A program made the position numbers and the translations under genes. The notes beneath the pieces were generated by a model. The model had not been told where the DNA came from. It worked only from the letters and a program-made list of their open reading frames with translations, and did no database searches. From Strongyloides papillosus (taxonomy: Eukaryota > Nematoda > Chromadorea > Rhabditida > Strongyloididae): a stretch of 64,000 nucleotides of DNA. The stretch covers positions 868,001 through 932,000 of the forward strand of contig SRSI01000044.1 in NCBI GenBank assembly GCA_005656395.1. The letters run 5' to 3'. Shown in pieces: positions 33,402 through 45,474 of this stretch; within the stretch, counting starts at the first letter, position 1, and every line of letters starts with the position of its first letter.

Positions 33402-33962
33402 ATGTATTTTAATTTTGAAATTTTCTGTTGTATACTTCTTACATTACAACTTGTGAAGTGTCAAACTATTACAATTTCCTACTTTTCTAAGTATATTAGA
33501 AAAAGGCACTTTTATATGTATAAAATGGGAAATTACCTTACCAAAAGTGATGTAGCAGACGCAATTTTAAAGGACTACGCAAATTATCCACCCTGTTGCT
33601 TATATATGCAAGAAATTAGATTTGAAAAAGATCCCAAGACTAATATGTCACCTAGATTTTTTCCACCTGAACAAATAAATGCTATTAAAAAATTAGAAAT
33701 GAGCAAAACACATTGCAACTTTAAGAATAGTTCCCGTTCAAAGTATCAAATAAAAGTACATTTTTTAGCTGGATTAGTATATTACGAATGCAATCGAAAA
33801 ATGTTTCGTTCATTATATAATGCGAAAAATTATGCAAGGGAGAGACAAAACAGGCATATATATTTTGGTGGTAAAAAAAGCGTCATTTTTAATAAAAATG
33901 ATCCTCCTTATTATGTTAACGAAACAAATAGGAAGGTCCGAAGACGCTCAAAATCAATTTAA
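33402..33962 (+). CDS. Secreted Cys-rich basic protein, array gene 5 (type A)
   Basis: The protein has 186 residues in one exon, with a signal peptide ending LVKCQ. The C-terminus groups with gene 1 (GGKK-x-VIF, then DPPYYVN). Only four mature cysteines remain (65, 66, 105, 130). Both C39 (Met here) and C111 (Ser in FKNSSRSKY) are lost together, which suggests that these two form a disulfide in the complete members. Similarity to the other units ends about 165 bp after the stop codon, near 34125, the right edge of the array. The proximal promoter box is also degenerate. Confidence 0.85.
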   Translation: MYFNFEIFCCILLTLQLVKCQTITISYFSKYIRKRHFYMYKMGNYLTKSDVADAILKDYANYPPCCLYMQEIRFEKDPKTNMSPRFFPPEQINAIKKLEMSKTHCNFKNSSRSKYQIKVHFLAGLVYYECNRKMFRSLYNAKNYARERQNRHIYFGGKKSVIFNKNDPPYYVNETNRKVRRRSKSI

Positions 33963-34304
33963 TAGGTTTTAACAAAGCAATTTTTTTATTAACTATAAAT
34001 ATGGTCGATAAGTTTAAATAACCGTCATATTTAAGTTTTTCAAGCAAAAAAGTATTTATTTATTGTTTAAAAATTTTTGTAAATGCACAATGATTTTTAT
34101 CTTATATTTTAGTTTAGCTAAAATGATTAAATACTTTAATTTCACAATAATGTTGTAAAATTTTAATATATTTAATAAAAAATTTTTACATATTTATTTT
34201 TCATATAACATTTTAATTCATATAAAATAGAACTTAACAGATTCCTTTACTCTGGCATTATCTAGAACCGACGAAAAAGTTGACTAATTTCTTATCAAGA
34301 TACA
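33963..34304. other. Array right edge
   Basis: The first 160 bp match the 3' flanks of genes 1-4; the rest does not. Confidence 0.45.
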
Positions 34305-35853
34305 CACACACAGCTCTGACACTGAAAAACAATTCGATTTTCGGGCAGTACCTTTAGACAAAGAAATGTATGTATATCAAATAATATAATGAATAATTGC
34401 TGTAAATTATTTTGATGAATGCATTCACTTGTTAAAATGAAAAATATTATCCTAAAGCGAAAAAATTTATTTATTCGAATATAAGAAGATAAATATATTA
34501 GTATTGAAAATTAGAGCAAAACTTTTTAGCTACAATAAATATTAAAAACACCGTTATTATGAGTGAAATTGAGTAATCATGAGTGTTTTTAAATATATTT
34601 GTTAGTTTGAGATTATATAATTGTTCTTAAATGTATGTTATACATTTTTAAAAAATTCATAAATGATAATAAGTAAAATTAAATGAGTTCAATGAAGAAT
34701 TATGCCTTATTTTACTATTATGTGAATAAATATTAAAAATTATTATTTTAGTAGTTCAATCATTCAATTTGATTTAAATTTATGCAATGAATGTTACGAC
34801 AATATTTACTGCTCATAATTTTTAAAATCTTTTATGTCATGAAGTAAATATTTTGATCAAATACATTATTAAACTCTTTTTAATAATAATAATAACTTTT
34901 TTAAAATATCTTATTATTAATTAATAGATATCATATAAATAGAGAATTTTATAATCTAAAGTATAAATAAGTCGAACATTAAACTGTTTATAAATTAACA
35001 TGCTACAATTAAAATAAATGTTGTTTTAGAAATTTGAATGGTGCATTTAGTAAAATTCATTTAATAAAAATTATGTATAATTAAATAAGTAATATATTGT
35101 TATTATTTAACTGATCACATTCTAAATTAAGTTTATGTAGTTTTTTTAAAAAATTAATAAAATGTTTATAAAATATGCTTTTCTTAAAATCGACGCTACT
35201 TGAAAATTAAATTTTAATAGTAAATAATTCTGATTTCTTAGAAATTTTTTATAATTATTTATAAACATTAAAAAAATTATTAAATAAATACAAAACGATT
35301 GATGATTAAATTATAATTTTATTTACTTCAGTAAAATTAGAAAGTAATTTCCAAATGTATACCCTTTGTTATCAGTATAATATTAAAAAAAGCATAAATA
35401 TAATTGATATTTTAAATTTGCTTATTGTACGATTATTTTAAAATTATTAACTCTCTCAGAAATTAAAATCAAATAATTTTTTAAAACTATTTAAATATCA
35501 CTTTTTGAATTCTCAAGAAAATAAATTGATTTATTATTTTATTTGTCTGATTCACTAAAAAGCAAAAATTTAACCTTATTTGTTATTTTAATTCTACTGA
35601 GTCATGGAAAGTAAAGCATGTGTACTCTATTTTACTATGGTTATTACCAACATTTATACTTTTAAAAACAATAAACAAATAAAAAATTCCAACAAAAATA
35701 ATCAAATTCGTTATGAGAAAATAATTTCTTCTTACATGCTCAAAGTCATATTCTTTTGAATAATGTATGTAAGTAAAAGAAAAATTTATTTTTTCTTTGT
35801 CTAAAGGTACTGCCCGAAAATCGAATTGTTTTTCAGTGTCAGAGCTGTGTGTG
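34305..35853. mobile_element. DNA element with 62-bp perfect terminal inverted repeats
   Basis: 34305-34366 and 35792-35853 are perfect inverted copies, beginning CACACACAGCTCTGACACTG and ending TTTAGACAAAGAAA on the inner side. The element is 1549 bp and its 1.4-kb interior is A+T-rich without a coding frame, so it is non-autonomous. I find no clear target duplication; the outer edge runs into a CA repeat, which blurs the exact boundary. The perfect identity of the repeats suggests recent origin. Confidence 0.8.
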
Positions 35854-37491
35854 CAATTTTAATATAATTTTTGACAAAATTCAATTTTAGAGCTTGAAGT
35901 GAAAACTTTTTTAACAGTCAATACAATTAATTTTAGTAAAATATTTTTACAACATACGGAAGAAGTTATGATGTCAATAAACATAACTTATCACTATTAT
36001 TATATAATGCATAATGTTATCCTATAGATTGTGGCATTTTTTAGCATGATCATTTAATATAATTAATAAAATATGAGTACATGTGATTTTTAAATTATGT
36101 AACCATGATAATTAAATAATATCACATATCCTCTTTGTAATTTGTATAATTTCAATTTATTGCACTTTTTAGCCATAACTTTCTGATGCTAAAGCACGGA
36201 AGTAGTGTAAATACATTTATTATACTTTATGACTTCAAAAATGCTATAATGTAACTCTGTCTACCAGTAATTTATGTAATATTTTAAAAAATCGATACAA
36301 ATGTTAATCGATCCAAAAATGATTTTTTTAATTAGTAAGATGGAAACATTAATAAAGATAGCGAAAAGTATGCCAATGGACATTTAAGTCATAATAAAGG
36401 TCTTTTGAGGTTTTTGCCTCGTAAATAAACACATTTATCTATTAGAGATAAATAACGAAAGACAATCACCAAGCAGCAAAATATATCATCATTTATCTAA
36501 GTTTAGATATATTTAAGAACTTAATCTATGAGTGGCTCATGGACCTTCCGAGAATCAATTAAACATTTCCTCTTTACCCAGTTACGATATAATAATAAAA
36601 GTTTTTTTTGGATTGATTAGCTGATAGAAACAGAAAGTGGATACACAAAATAATTCAGTTGAGAAAAAAATCATGTTTTTGTCGGTTTAGAAAATTCAAG
36701 TTATTACTAGGCTTAGTACTAAAAAAAATGTCTATATTTAGCATGATAAAGATGTCCTAATATATGACCATTTTTGTCATTTGATAAGAACCTCACTTTC
36801 GATTAATACCATTTGCTATAAAAAAATTAAATGAAAATATCTTGAGATAACTACCAGTTTTCTTTCATTTAATGAAATTGACATTCAACGTAATATGTTA
36901 GATACATACGTGTTTAGGATTAAAAAAATTCTGATAAAGCTAAAATATAAATTTCCCTTTTTAAGGTATATTTTATAGATATTGGTTTACCAGATTAATA
37001 CAAAATTTTTCTTTTGAAATCTTTATGAATATAAAAAAATTTAACAATAACAATAAAGCAAATAATGTTACTTTTCAATGGTTTTGTCAAAGAGGTAAGA
37101 AATTTTTGTACCTGAACTGTACAAACTGTTTAACTATCAGATAACAATATAACATAAATTAATTTTTAGTTAAAACCATTGTGTTCCGAATTTTTTACAA
37201 GTACTACATAGTAAAACTAATACGACAATCTGAGGTGTTCCGTTGTGTTAAAATTTTAATAACTTACTTAAATACTAATGGGACAACATTGTTTTATTTT
37301 ACAAACAAATTTTAAATTATTATAAATAATCTATAGAAATCTTAATTAAAAATTTATAGTGACTAACTTTTTAATTCCTCTTTTGAAAAAATTTAACATT
37401 CATTTTAAAGTGAATTTAATAATTCAAAAGATATAAAATATTGTAAGTTAAAATATTCAACATAAATAATAATGTGATTAATAACATTAAT
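35854..37491. other. Intergenic DNA, about 1.6 kb
   Basis: No gene is seen. The stretch at about 36370-36560 is less A+T-rich than its surroundings, but no open frame was found in it. Confidence 0.4.
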
Positions 37492-39108
37492 TTAAAACTT
37501 ATGAGTTGATTGTTTAAATAAAATCCATTGTTCAATCTTATTAAAAAAGTAAAATTCATTGCTATCATTATTGAAACATTTAGTATATTTTGAGGTATAA
37601 TAATCAATAACATATTTCTCCACAGGATCATCATTAGCTCCACCGTAAATATGACTATTTTTGATACCTAAAAGCTCAACAGAATTAGGAATTTCAATCA
37701 TATCTTTATTATGAGTAATGTAAACTTGTAAATTTTTAAATGATAAAAGCCACTTTGCATCTCGACTTTTTACTTTATAAGTTTTGAGCACTTTTATATT
37801 TGGCATATGTTCAGATATGATATCAGATACTTCTTTAGACATATTATTAAAATACCATAATTCTAACTTCTCTATAGTTGTTGGCATCAATGAAGCAAGA
37901 AATTTAATATTATCAATAATTGTTTGTTCTACATAATCACGACCTTCGTATAGTTCACACTCCTCAGCAAAATCAATAAAAACAAGTTTTACTTCTTTTA
38001 AGTTTGTAGAATGTTTAAGAGATGGATAATTCAAACTACCCATCCTTGATTTGGAAAATGCTTTATGGATAATAAAAAAATGAAATTGCATTGATAATTT
38101 TTGTAAATTTCTAAGTGATTCTAATTGCCTGATTAGTTCAGGAAAAACTTTCGAACCTGGTGTTGAAAATTCCACAGAAGTTATTAAATCTTTCAACGAA
38201 AGATTATCTATTTCAAATGGAGAGTCAAAATTGTTCATCATTTTAAATAAAGAACAACCATTACAGGTTATTTTAATTTGATATTTTTTTGCAATTCTTA
38301 GAATTAACTTAACAATATTAGGAAAAGTTCCATAAACATAATCTGCATCGGTAAGTAATATTTTTGCGCCTTCCTTCCTTGAAAATTCTTTAAAAACATG
38401 ATCCATAATATTCTCATTCATGAAATCATTTGAAAAATAATCATAGTTTGGTGTTATGAAAATTGAAAGTTCACGAAGTTTTGGAAAACCTTCAAAAATA
38501 CTACATTTCATTTCTTTTGGGTGAAGAGCATCAGACAGAAAAACCACTGATGGAATGGTAATTCTTTCTACTCTATCATGTTTCATATAACCTAGGGTGT
38601 AGAGAAGCATTTGATGATTAAAATTTGCTTTAAGTATAAAGCTTAAAATTTTTACATCTTTTCGCCTTTCACAGTTAATATTCATCTCCCTGGCCAACCT
38701 TTTAAAAAATGGTACACGATCAAATTTCCTAAGTTTTTGGATGGAATTTTCAATAGTTATGGTAATACAATTCCAATTCCGTGCTGTTTCACCGTTGTAA
38801 CACTTTAACTCTTCATACATATTTAAATTATTTTCATCCTTCTCAAATATAATATTTCTTAATTTCATTGGACATTTAGAAGGTAAATTACTTTCTATTG
38901 GCCTTATTTTAATAATTTGCATATCCGTATACCACTTTAAATTTTTTTTGATTATATCTTCGTTTGTATTACTATACATATCACGGGATACTTTACTAAA
39001 ATTGCAAATATCATCTGCAGAAGGTAGTTGTTTAAGAATACACTGTCTAACTAAGTTAATATTTGTTAATTTTCGAAAAAGATTTCTATCATCTGTTTCC
39101 ATTTCCAT
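37492..39108 (-). CDS. F-box protein with LRR-like C-terminal region
   Basis: The protein has 538 residues in a single exon on the minus strand. Residues about 12-50 (INLVRQCILKQLPSADDICN, FSKVSRDMYSNT) fit an F-box: hydrophobic positions, Leu-Pro, and the CNFSKVSR helix. This domain docks on Skp1 in SCF ubiquitin ligases. The rest holds irregular Leu-rich strands (for example NLKEVKLVFIDF, IEKLELWYFNN, MPNIKVLKTYKV), as in nematode F-box/LRR-like proteins where this region recruits the substrate. Lineage-specific F-box families are common in nematodes, so no orthologue is proposed. The start at 39108 has a second in-frame ATG two codons later. Confidence 0.75.
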   Translation of the reverse strand: MEMETDDRNLFRKLTNINLVRQCILKQLPSADDICNFSKVSRDMYSNTNEDIIKKNLKWYTDMQIIKIRPIESNLPSKCPMKLRNIIFEKDENNLNMYEELKCYNGETARNWNCITITIENSIQKLRKFDRVPFFKRLAREMNINCERRKDVKILSFILKANFNHQMLLYTLGYMKHDRVERITIPSVVFLSDALHPKEMKCSIFEGFPKLRELSIFITPNYDYFSNDFMNENIMDHVFKEFSRKEGAKILLTDADYVYGTFPNIVKLILRIAKKYQIKITCNGCSLFKMMNNFDSPFEIDNLSLKDLITSVEFSTPGSKVFPELIRQLESLRNLQKLSMQFHFFIIHKAFSKSRMGSLNYPSLKHSTNLKEVKLVFIDFAEECELYEGRDYVEQTIIDNIKFLASLMPTTIEKLELWYFNNMSKEVSDIISEHMPNIKVLKTYKVKSRDAKWLLSFKNLQVYITHNKDMIEIPNSVELLGIKNSHIYGGANDDPVEKYVIDYYTSKYTKCFNNDSNEFYFFNKIEQWILFKQSTHKF

Positions 39109-42100
39109 TATGTTATTTAAATAATTAAATATTTAATGTTACGTTTGACGACTTTCCAAAATAGTTAAATTCTGGAGGAAAAAATCATTAATTTTTAAAC
39201 TTAAATGATTAATTTCGATAACAAAATTCATCAAAACATTAGATTTAAAAACATGCACCTTACTAATAAAAAACATTATGAAGAATAATATGATAAAATA
39301 TTTTATGCTGTTTCCTTCGACTATAACTTTTAGTAAATTGTTAAAATGGAGACTAATCTAAAGAAATTAACAATAAAAAAAATTATATTACCAGAATTTT
39401 CATACTTTATTTGTTTAATCTATTTATTATTACTTTTAGTTACGCAAATGTTATCACTTTGAAGTTTCGACTAGCTACAATCTTCTTTATTCTAGAATTT
39501 TAAAGCAATGTTTGTCAATGTTTTGATATAATAAAGAAGTTTTAGATAAAAAAACATTTTATATAAAATTAAAAATGCCTTTACATATCTTTTTAATTTT
39601 TGGTACATATAAACACAACCTTTTTAATTAAACCAATCGAAAGTTTTCACATGATTAAAAATAACTACTATTAATTTTCGTATTTAAGTATGAAACGTCA
39701 ATTTTCCATTTTAATAAAAATTAATATGAAGCGAATACTTACTTATTAAATACTAAAGTAAAAAAAGAATATAATCTATCTGTGCAAATTGGATCACAAT
39801 GACTACTAAAACTATAAAACAAATTAGTAAAACTAAATTTAATAAATTAATAATTCACTGGGGTTGTCTTTTCGTTAAAATGATCATCAAATAAGGTGAT
39901 TATCCAATATATTACTATATCAATAATTGTAAAAAAATGAAAAATATAAGAAATTTAAAGTAATCAAATGACACTTAACATCCATGTATTACAAATTATG
40001 TAACTCCATATATTGCAAAGTACTTTTTGCACTTATACGTTTCTATTGCATTATATCTATTAACCAAAAAAGACAATTTACAGAAATAGTTTGATATTTT
40101 AGAAAATTAAGAAATATACAATTACATCCGATAATTTTTTTCCGTGATAATTAATAAAAGATGTTAAAGATTTTGATTACTAATATCCTTCTATACTACT
40201 GATAAAAGAAAAATAAATCAAAATAACAATTGATAAATAATTTTTAAAATCACTTTACATAATGATATAACAGACAATGAATTAGAAAAATTAAACACAA
40301 AAATGTCTTCATAAGTTAGATTAAAGTTACTTATATCTATAAAAACTAATTGAATAATTTAAAATTTCTAAACTTCTAATATTTATGCTATAAACATTTG
40401 CTAAATTTTTGTTTATAATTTTATTTTATAAATTATGTATGTTAAATGTTTGCATATCATTTCATGAATCAAAAATTTTAAAATCTTTTTAAGCTATTAC
40501 ACACTAAGCATTAAAATTATAATATTTGTTAAAAATATACAAAAACCTACATAATTACTAATTTTATAAAATACATCTGTATAAATTTGGCAAAAATTAC
40601 ATTCAATTATTGTATACAAAATATATCAGAAAAATATGTTAAATTTTAAAAAAAAAGCATAAATTGATAACAAAACACTATATGATTAAAAAAGTGTTTC
40701 TGAAGTTGTTAGATAAGATGATATAATAAATTTAGAATAACAAAAAAAAACAACACATATGTTAATTAACTCTGGCCAATAAGAATTTTCTAGAAGGATT
40801 TGTTACATTTCGTTTTAAGAGACAGCAGGCATAATACTTAGAAATCTTTAAAAAATAATTGCAATTCCATGATAGAGAAGATTTTTAAGAATAGTATTTT
40901 TTATACCCTATCACACTTTTTCCTTCTTAGTGAATAGAAATAGAAAAAAAATATAATTATCTATTATATAAATTTAAAATAACTCACATTTCTCTAACAT
41001 TTTATTATTATATTGATATAAAAATTACGGCTTTTTTGTCAATATTTCAATTACAAAAATCAAAATTAATGTATTTATTTACAACACAATATTTATATAA
41101 CTTTATGGGATTATTACTGCAATAATACGACTCTTTTAACGTAATTTTTAAATTAAATTCCAATACATTATGTGTATTATTTTGAAAACTTTTAAAAATA
41201 AGAAATATGTTAAAGTTATTGAAAAAATATAATGTCAATAAAAAAGTCAGGCTAGATCTATTATATTGTATAAAAAATATTGTTACAAATAACTATTTCA
41301 GAGTGCATAATTGACAAACATTAAGTTTTATTAGAAAAGATATGTAACTTAATATTCATGATAACTACTAAGTGGCTTCCAATAAGAACAATTCATTATA
41401 ACTTTTTGCAATCTAATGAATGTGCAAAAGTTTGTAATTACTATTTTAAATTTATTCAAATGGGCTAAAAAAAAACATATTGGCCCAGCATTGATAAATC
41501 GAAAAAGTTTACTACTATTCCAAGATAAGAGAAGATACTATGTTATGAAAATAGCACTTAAATTGCTGAATGAGTTATGATAGGAAACTTTGTCTCAATG
41601 TCAATATTCTCATGTCATAATATCCTCCGACAAGCATTAAATTAAGTACTTTTTTGACTTTTAACGTAATAAAAAATCATTACAAAATAAAAGGATATCA
41701 CTCTTCATGCATAGTAATAAATAAAATAGAATATGGCAATAAAATTATATAAAATAATAGATTAAAAAAACATAGAAAGAACTACATCAGAATCATTTAA
41801 ATATAAAATGTGATATCTTTAGACAGATAAAGAGAATCTAAAAAATATTCTTTTTTATTTTAACATAATTGATTTTGCAAAATTATTAATATTATAAAAT
41901 AATTACAATAGCTAAATTACTAATAACCATTTAATGTCCATTTTGAAAATAATTTTGTTAAAAATTAATAACAGCATTAATTATAATTAAAATCGAAATA
42001 AGATTCTAATAGTTTTAAAAATGATAATATGAAAGTATATAATTTACATGTGTTAAATTTAAAAACATTTGATAATTGTAAATATTAAAAGTATAAAGTA

Positions 42101-43055
42101 ATTAGAACTAAAAAAATACAAAGTAACTAATTAAATTAATGTACATTCACTTTATCTATACATATAATTTTTTAAACTTATAACAATACCTTATAATAAA
42201 TTTTTGCAATATGACTTGTAAATTTTTTTAATGACATATTTTATTTTATATAATCTTAAGATTAAATTGGTAAAATTATTCCTTTTGAATGTTTTAATAA
42301 AATTGTCTCCAAAAACATTGATACCCGTTTCAAATTCATTTTTTACACCGTTATATAAATGAAGAAATCTTAAAGATATTTTGGATTGTTTTTTGAACCT
42401 TTAAAACAAACGTCGAAAAACCCTAAAGTTTCTTTACATTAGTTTAAAAATATCTCAAATTTGTTATTATTTCAAATTATTTCAATAAACAAAATCTTTC
42501 TTCAACTACTCAATTATAAATGTTTCTATTGTTAGTTTTAATAATACGTTGGTAATAATCATATCATTCATTGTCAACAAATACATTTTATAAATTGGCA
42601 TTTTTAGTTTAAAAGCATTTAAAAATTAAACTAAATTTCTATCTTTTTTAATTTATCTTTTTAAAATCATTGAGTTCTTACATCACCGAGTAGACACAAC
42701 AAAAAGTAAAAGTTATATTTATAAAAGTAAAAAATATTAAATTTTATAGTTAAAAAGTAAAATAGAAAATGATTAATAATATCTGTTAAAGGATGACATT
42801 AAATATCATTTTATGACTTTTACCTAAATTAAACATAATAATATAAATATAATAATATATTAAGAACTTTTACAAATAAAATAAAACATTTCTTATTAAT
42901 TTATTATTAAACGTATCATTTATTTACGAATTATTACATTAAATTTATCATACCAATTTAAATAAATGTATGAAATAATATAAGTACTTTGTTATGATTG
43001 ATATTAATAATAACGATATTGTTGTATACGAAATATTTGAAAACACAAAAGTAAG
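39109..43055. other. Intergenic DNA, about 3.9 kb
   Basis: Uniformly A+T-rich. I see no tRNA, repeat or supported gene; the 63-codon minus frame at 41047-41238 is of low complexity. Confidence 0.4.
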
Positions 43056-43631
43056 ATGTTTTTAAATATTCTCTATATTTTCCTTTTTCTTCATTTTAAC
43101 CGTGTTATTAATGTATATGGATGTTTGTCGCAAATGGAGAATCAATGTTACTCAGGTTTGTCCTAACTATATTTAATTATAACATATCTGGCAAAAAAAT
43201 CGCTTTCCCTCCTTTTAGGTTTCATAGATGAAAACCAAAACATTCAGGAGATATCAACTACTACATGCAATAAAGATTTAAAAGAAAATTGGTGTACTGT
43301 AGTATATAATCCTACAACACTAGAGAGTGAATATAATTGCTTTAACTTATATACTTATAATATTTTTTCTGGTGTCCCTCAATGTGGAGATTTTTTAGGA
43401 GAGATACAAGATTCTGGTTGTAAGACTATTAAAAAATTAGATGGTAGCGAGTGTAAATTTTGTTGTTGTAAAGGAACACTCTGTAATGATCCTTCAGTAT
43501 TTTTAAATATTGCTACTAATAAACATTTATACTTACAAAATAATTCAAACACAAAAATATCATTAAAAAATTTCGTATTCATTTTAATTATTGTAATATT
43601 ATATTTATTTTATATAAAAATAAAATATTAA
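43056..43631 (+). CDS. Small Ly6/three-finger-like cell-surface protein
   Basis: Two exons (43056-43155 and 43219-43631) are joined over a 63-bp intron (GTTTGT...TTTTAG), giving 170 residues. An N-terminal signal (LNILYIFLFLHFNRVINVYG) is followed by an extracellular Cys-rich domain: GCLSQMENQC, several spaced Cys, and the ending CKFCCCKGTLCND. The CC...LCN ending is typical of Ly6/uPAR, activin-receptor-ectodomain and nematode ET-module folds. A C-terminal hydrophobic stretch (FVFILIIVILYLFYIKIKY) then serves as a membrane anchor or GPI signal. The protein probably sits on the cell surface. Which of these related folds applies is uncertain. A minus-strand frame at 43379-43582 is a shadow. 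Confidence 0.75.
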
Positions 43632-43768
43632 AAAAATGTAAACATTATATATAAAATTAAAATAAAAATGTGCTTTTGGTAGAAAATTTTGTGATAATAT
43701 ATTATTATTGAAAGATTAAAAATTGATAAATATTAATATCAACAATTATTTATTAAAGACAACTACCT

Positions 43769-43848
43769 TTCTTGAATAAATATATCAAGAATGAACAAAA
43801 TTCGTCAGGTTTTTCTATCAATTAACCTGATAAGAGTCATTCTTATCA
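43769..43848. promoter_or_regulatory. Hairpin cluster with paired GATA sites upstream of phospholipase B
   Basis: There are three perfect inverted repeats in a row: TTCTTGA/TCAAGAA (43769-43791), TCAGGTT/AACCTGA (43805-43830) and TGATAAGA/TCTTATCA (43828-43848). The third gives CTGATAAGA and, on the other strand, GTGATAAGA. These match the TGATAA sites used by intestinal GATA factors (ELT-2/ELT-7) in C. elegans. It ends 80 bp before the start codon of the phospholipase gene. Confidence 0.55.
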
Positions 43849-43928
43849 CAAATTCCGTTTCTTAATTTATTTTATAAGTAAAAATATATGTTAGTAATAT
43901 TTCTATTGTAACATTTATATCAAGAAAA

Positions 43929-45159
43929 ATGAAGTTCTGTAAGTTTAAAGTGACAGTTTTATATTATTTTTTTAATAGTTACTTTGACTGTCCTCCTATC
44001 TATACTAGCAGTTTCAACTTTTGCCAATTGGGGAGATCACCTCCAAGATATTGGAGCACCAAATTATACATGTGATCCTGTACTTTTTAAAAAAAGTGCT
44101 ACTGTTCCTACTAGTGTTCATAGTCTAAGGCCTGGTGATATTAAGCATGTCATGGCTCTTGGTGATTCTCTAACTGCTGCTAATGGAGCTGGTGCTGAAG
44201 ATCCTGTTAGTATTTTATTACAATACAGAGGACTTGCATTTTTAGCTGGCGGTGATAAAGGATTAGAAAACCATATTACAATTCCAAGTATGTTTAAAAA
44301 ATATAAATATTTAACTCTCTTATTTTAAGATATTTTAAAAAAATACAACAGTGATTTATTCGGATACTCTCTTGGTATTGGAAGTCCTGATGTATGGCCG
44401 GTTTCATATTTAAATGCAGCTGTACCAGGAGCGGTAGCATCAGATCTTCTTGGACAAGCTAGAGATTTAGTTCATAAGATCAAATCACACTCTGACATAA
44501 TTGATAATGAAAATGATTGGAAATTATTAAACATCTTTATTGGTGGTAATGATGCTTGCCATTTCTGTAACCATCCACAAGATTCACCAAAAACTTTCGC
44601 CGACCAAATTGGAGAAGCTATTCAATTCATTAAAGATAATGTACCAAGAGTTATTGTTTCATTAACTGGAATGCTTCATCTAGAGATGGTTCGTCAAATT
44701 GATAGAAATGAATTCTTCTGTCAAGCTTTACATGTTGATGAGTGTCATTGTGAATCAGATTCCAACTATACATCATCTCAAATTTTCAAACTTTGTAATG
44801 ATATGCAAGATGCTGAAGCTGAACTTATGACTAGTGGGAAATTTGATACAACTGATGATTTTACACTTGTTGTTCAACCATTTCTTAAAAAAACAGTCAA
44901 TCCACCAAAATTATCAAATGGAACAATTGATATTTCTTTCTTTGCTCCAGATTGTTTCCATTTCAGCCAAAAAGGACACGCCGTCGTCTCATCACATCTT
45001 TGGAAAAACATGGTTGAACCAGTTGGTGGTAAAACAGAGCAAGTTGATCTTAGTTCCCCAAGTCTCCCATTAGCTTGTCCAGACAAATCATGTCCATTCA
45101 TAAGAACAACAAAAAATTCAAAGGATTGTAGTAAATATTATACTTCACCAGCTAACTAA
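43929..45159 (+). CDS. Secreted phospholipase B1-like GDSL lipase
   Basis: There are three exons: 43929-43938, 43979-44287 and 44330-45159. The first holds only ten coding bases (MKF plus one base) and is needed to complete the signal peptide MKFFTLTVLLSILAVSTFA. Introns are 40 and 42 bp. The product is 382 residues. GDSL blocks are in order: nucleophile Ser67 in ALGDSLTAANG, IGGNDAC with Asn180, and the DxxH block with Asp314 and His317 (PDCFHFSQKGH). The family hydrolyses acyl ester bonds of phospholipids. The signal peptide and paired upstream GATA sites suggest secretion into the gut lumen for lipid digestion. The TIPNILKKYN block is typical of the PLB1 type. Phases agree across both introns. 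Confidence 0.9.
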
Positions 45160-45474
45160 AAAGTCGTACAAGATGGATATTTAAATATAACTGACAATTA
45201 CATTCTTATCTTTAAGTTTATTAGATAAATTAATAAACGTTATTTTTATGATAACAATGATAAAATGATTCCTTAATCAAACAACACTTTTAATTTTCCT
45301 TATTATCAAAAATAATTTTATTTATAGTTCTTTTGTAAATTTTATATAATAGACGGGAGAGATTCTTTTTATTAATATTTTTATTCAAAAAATTATAAAG
45401 TTTTATTTGTTTAATTGTTTGCTATAATCATTTTTAAATATTACTTTATATTTATACATATATATTTTAAAATA
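45160..45474. other. Short intergenic region
   Basis: This contains the 3' flank of the phospholipase gene (AATAAA-like words near 45230) and the promoter side of the next gene. Confidence 0.4.

Noticed and set aside
44834..45101. Two frames overlapping phospholipase B exon 3
   Set aside because: Shadows; the lipase frame carries the catalytic motifs.
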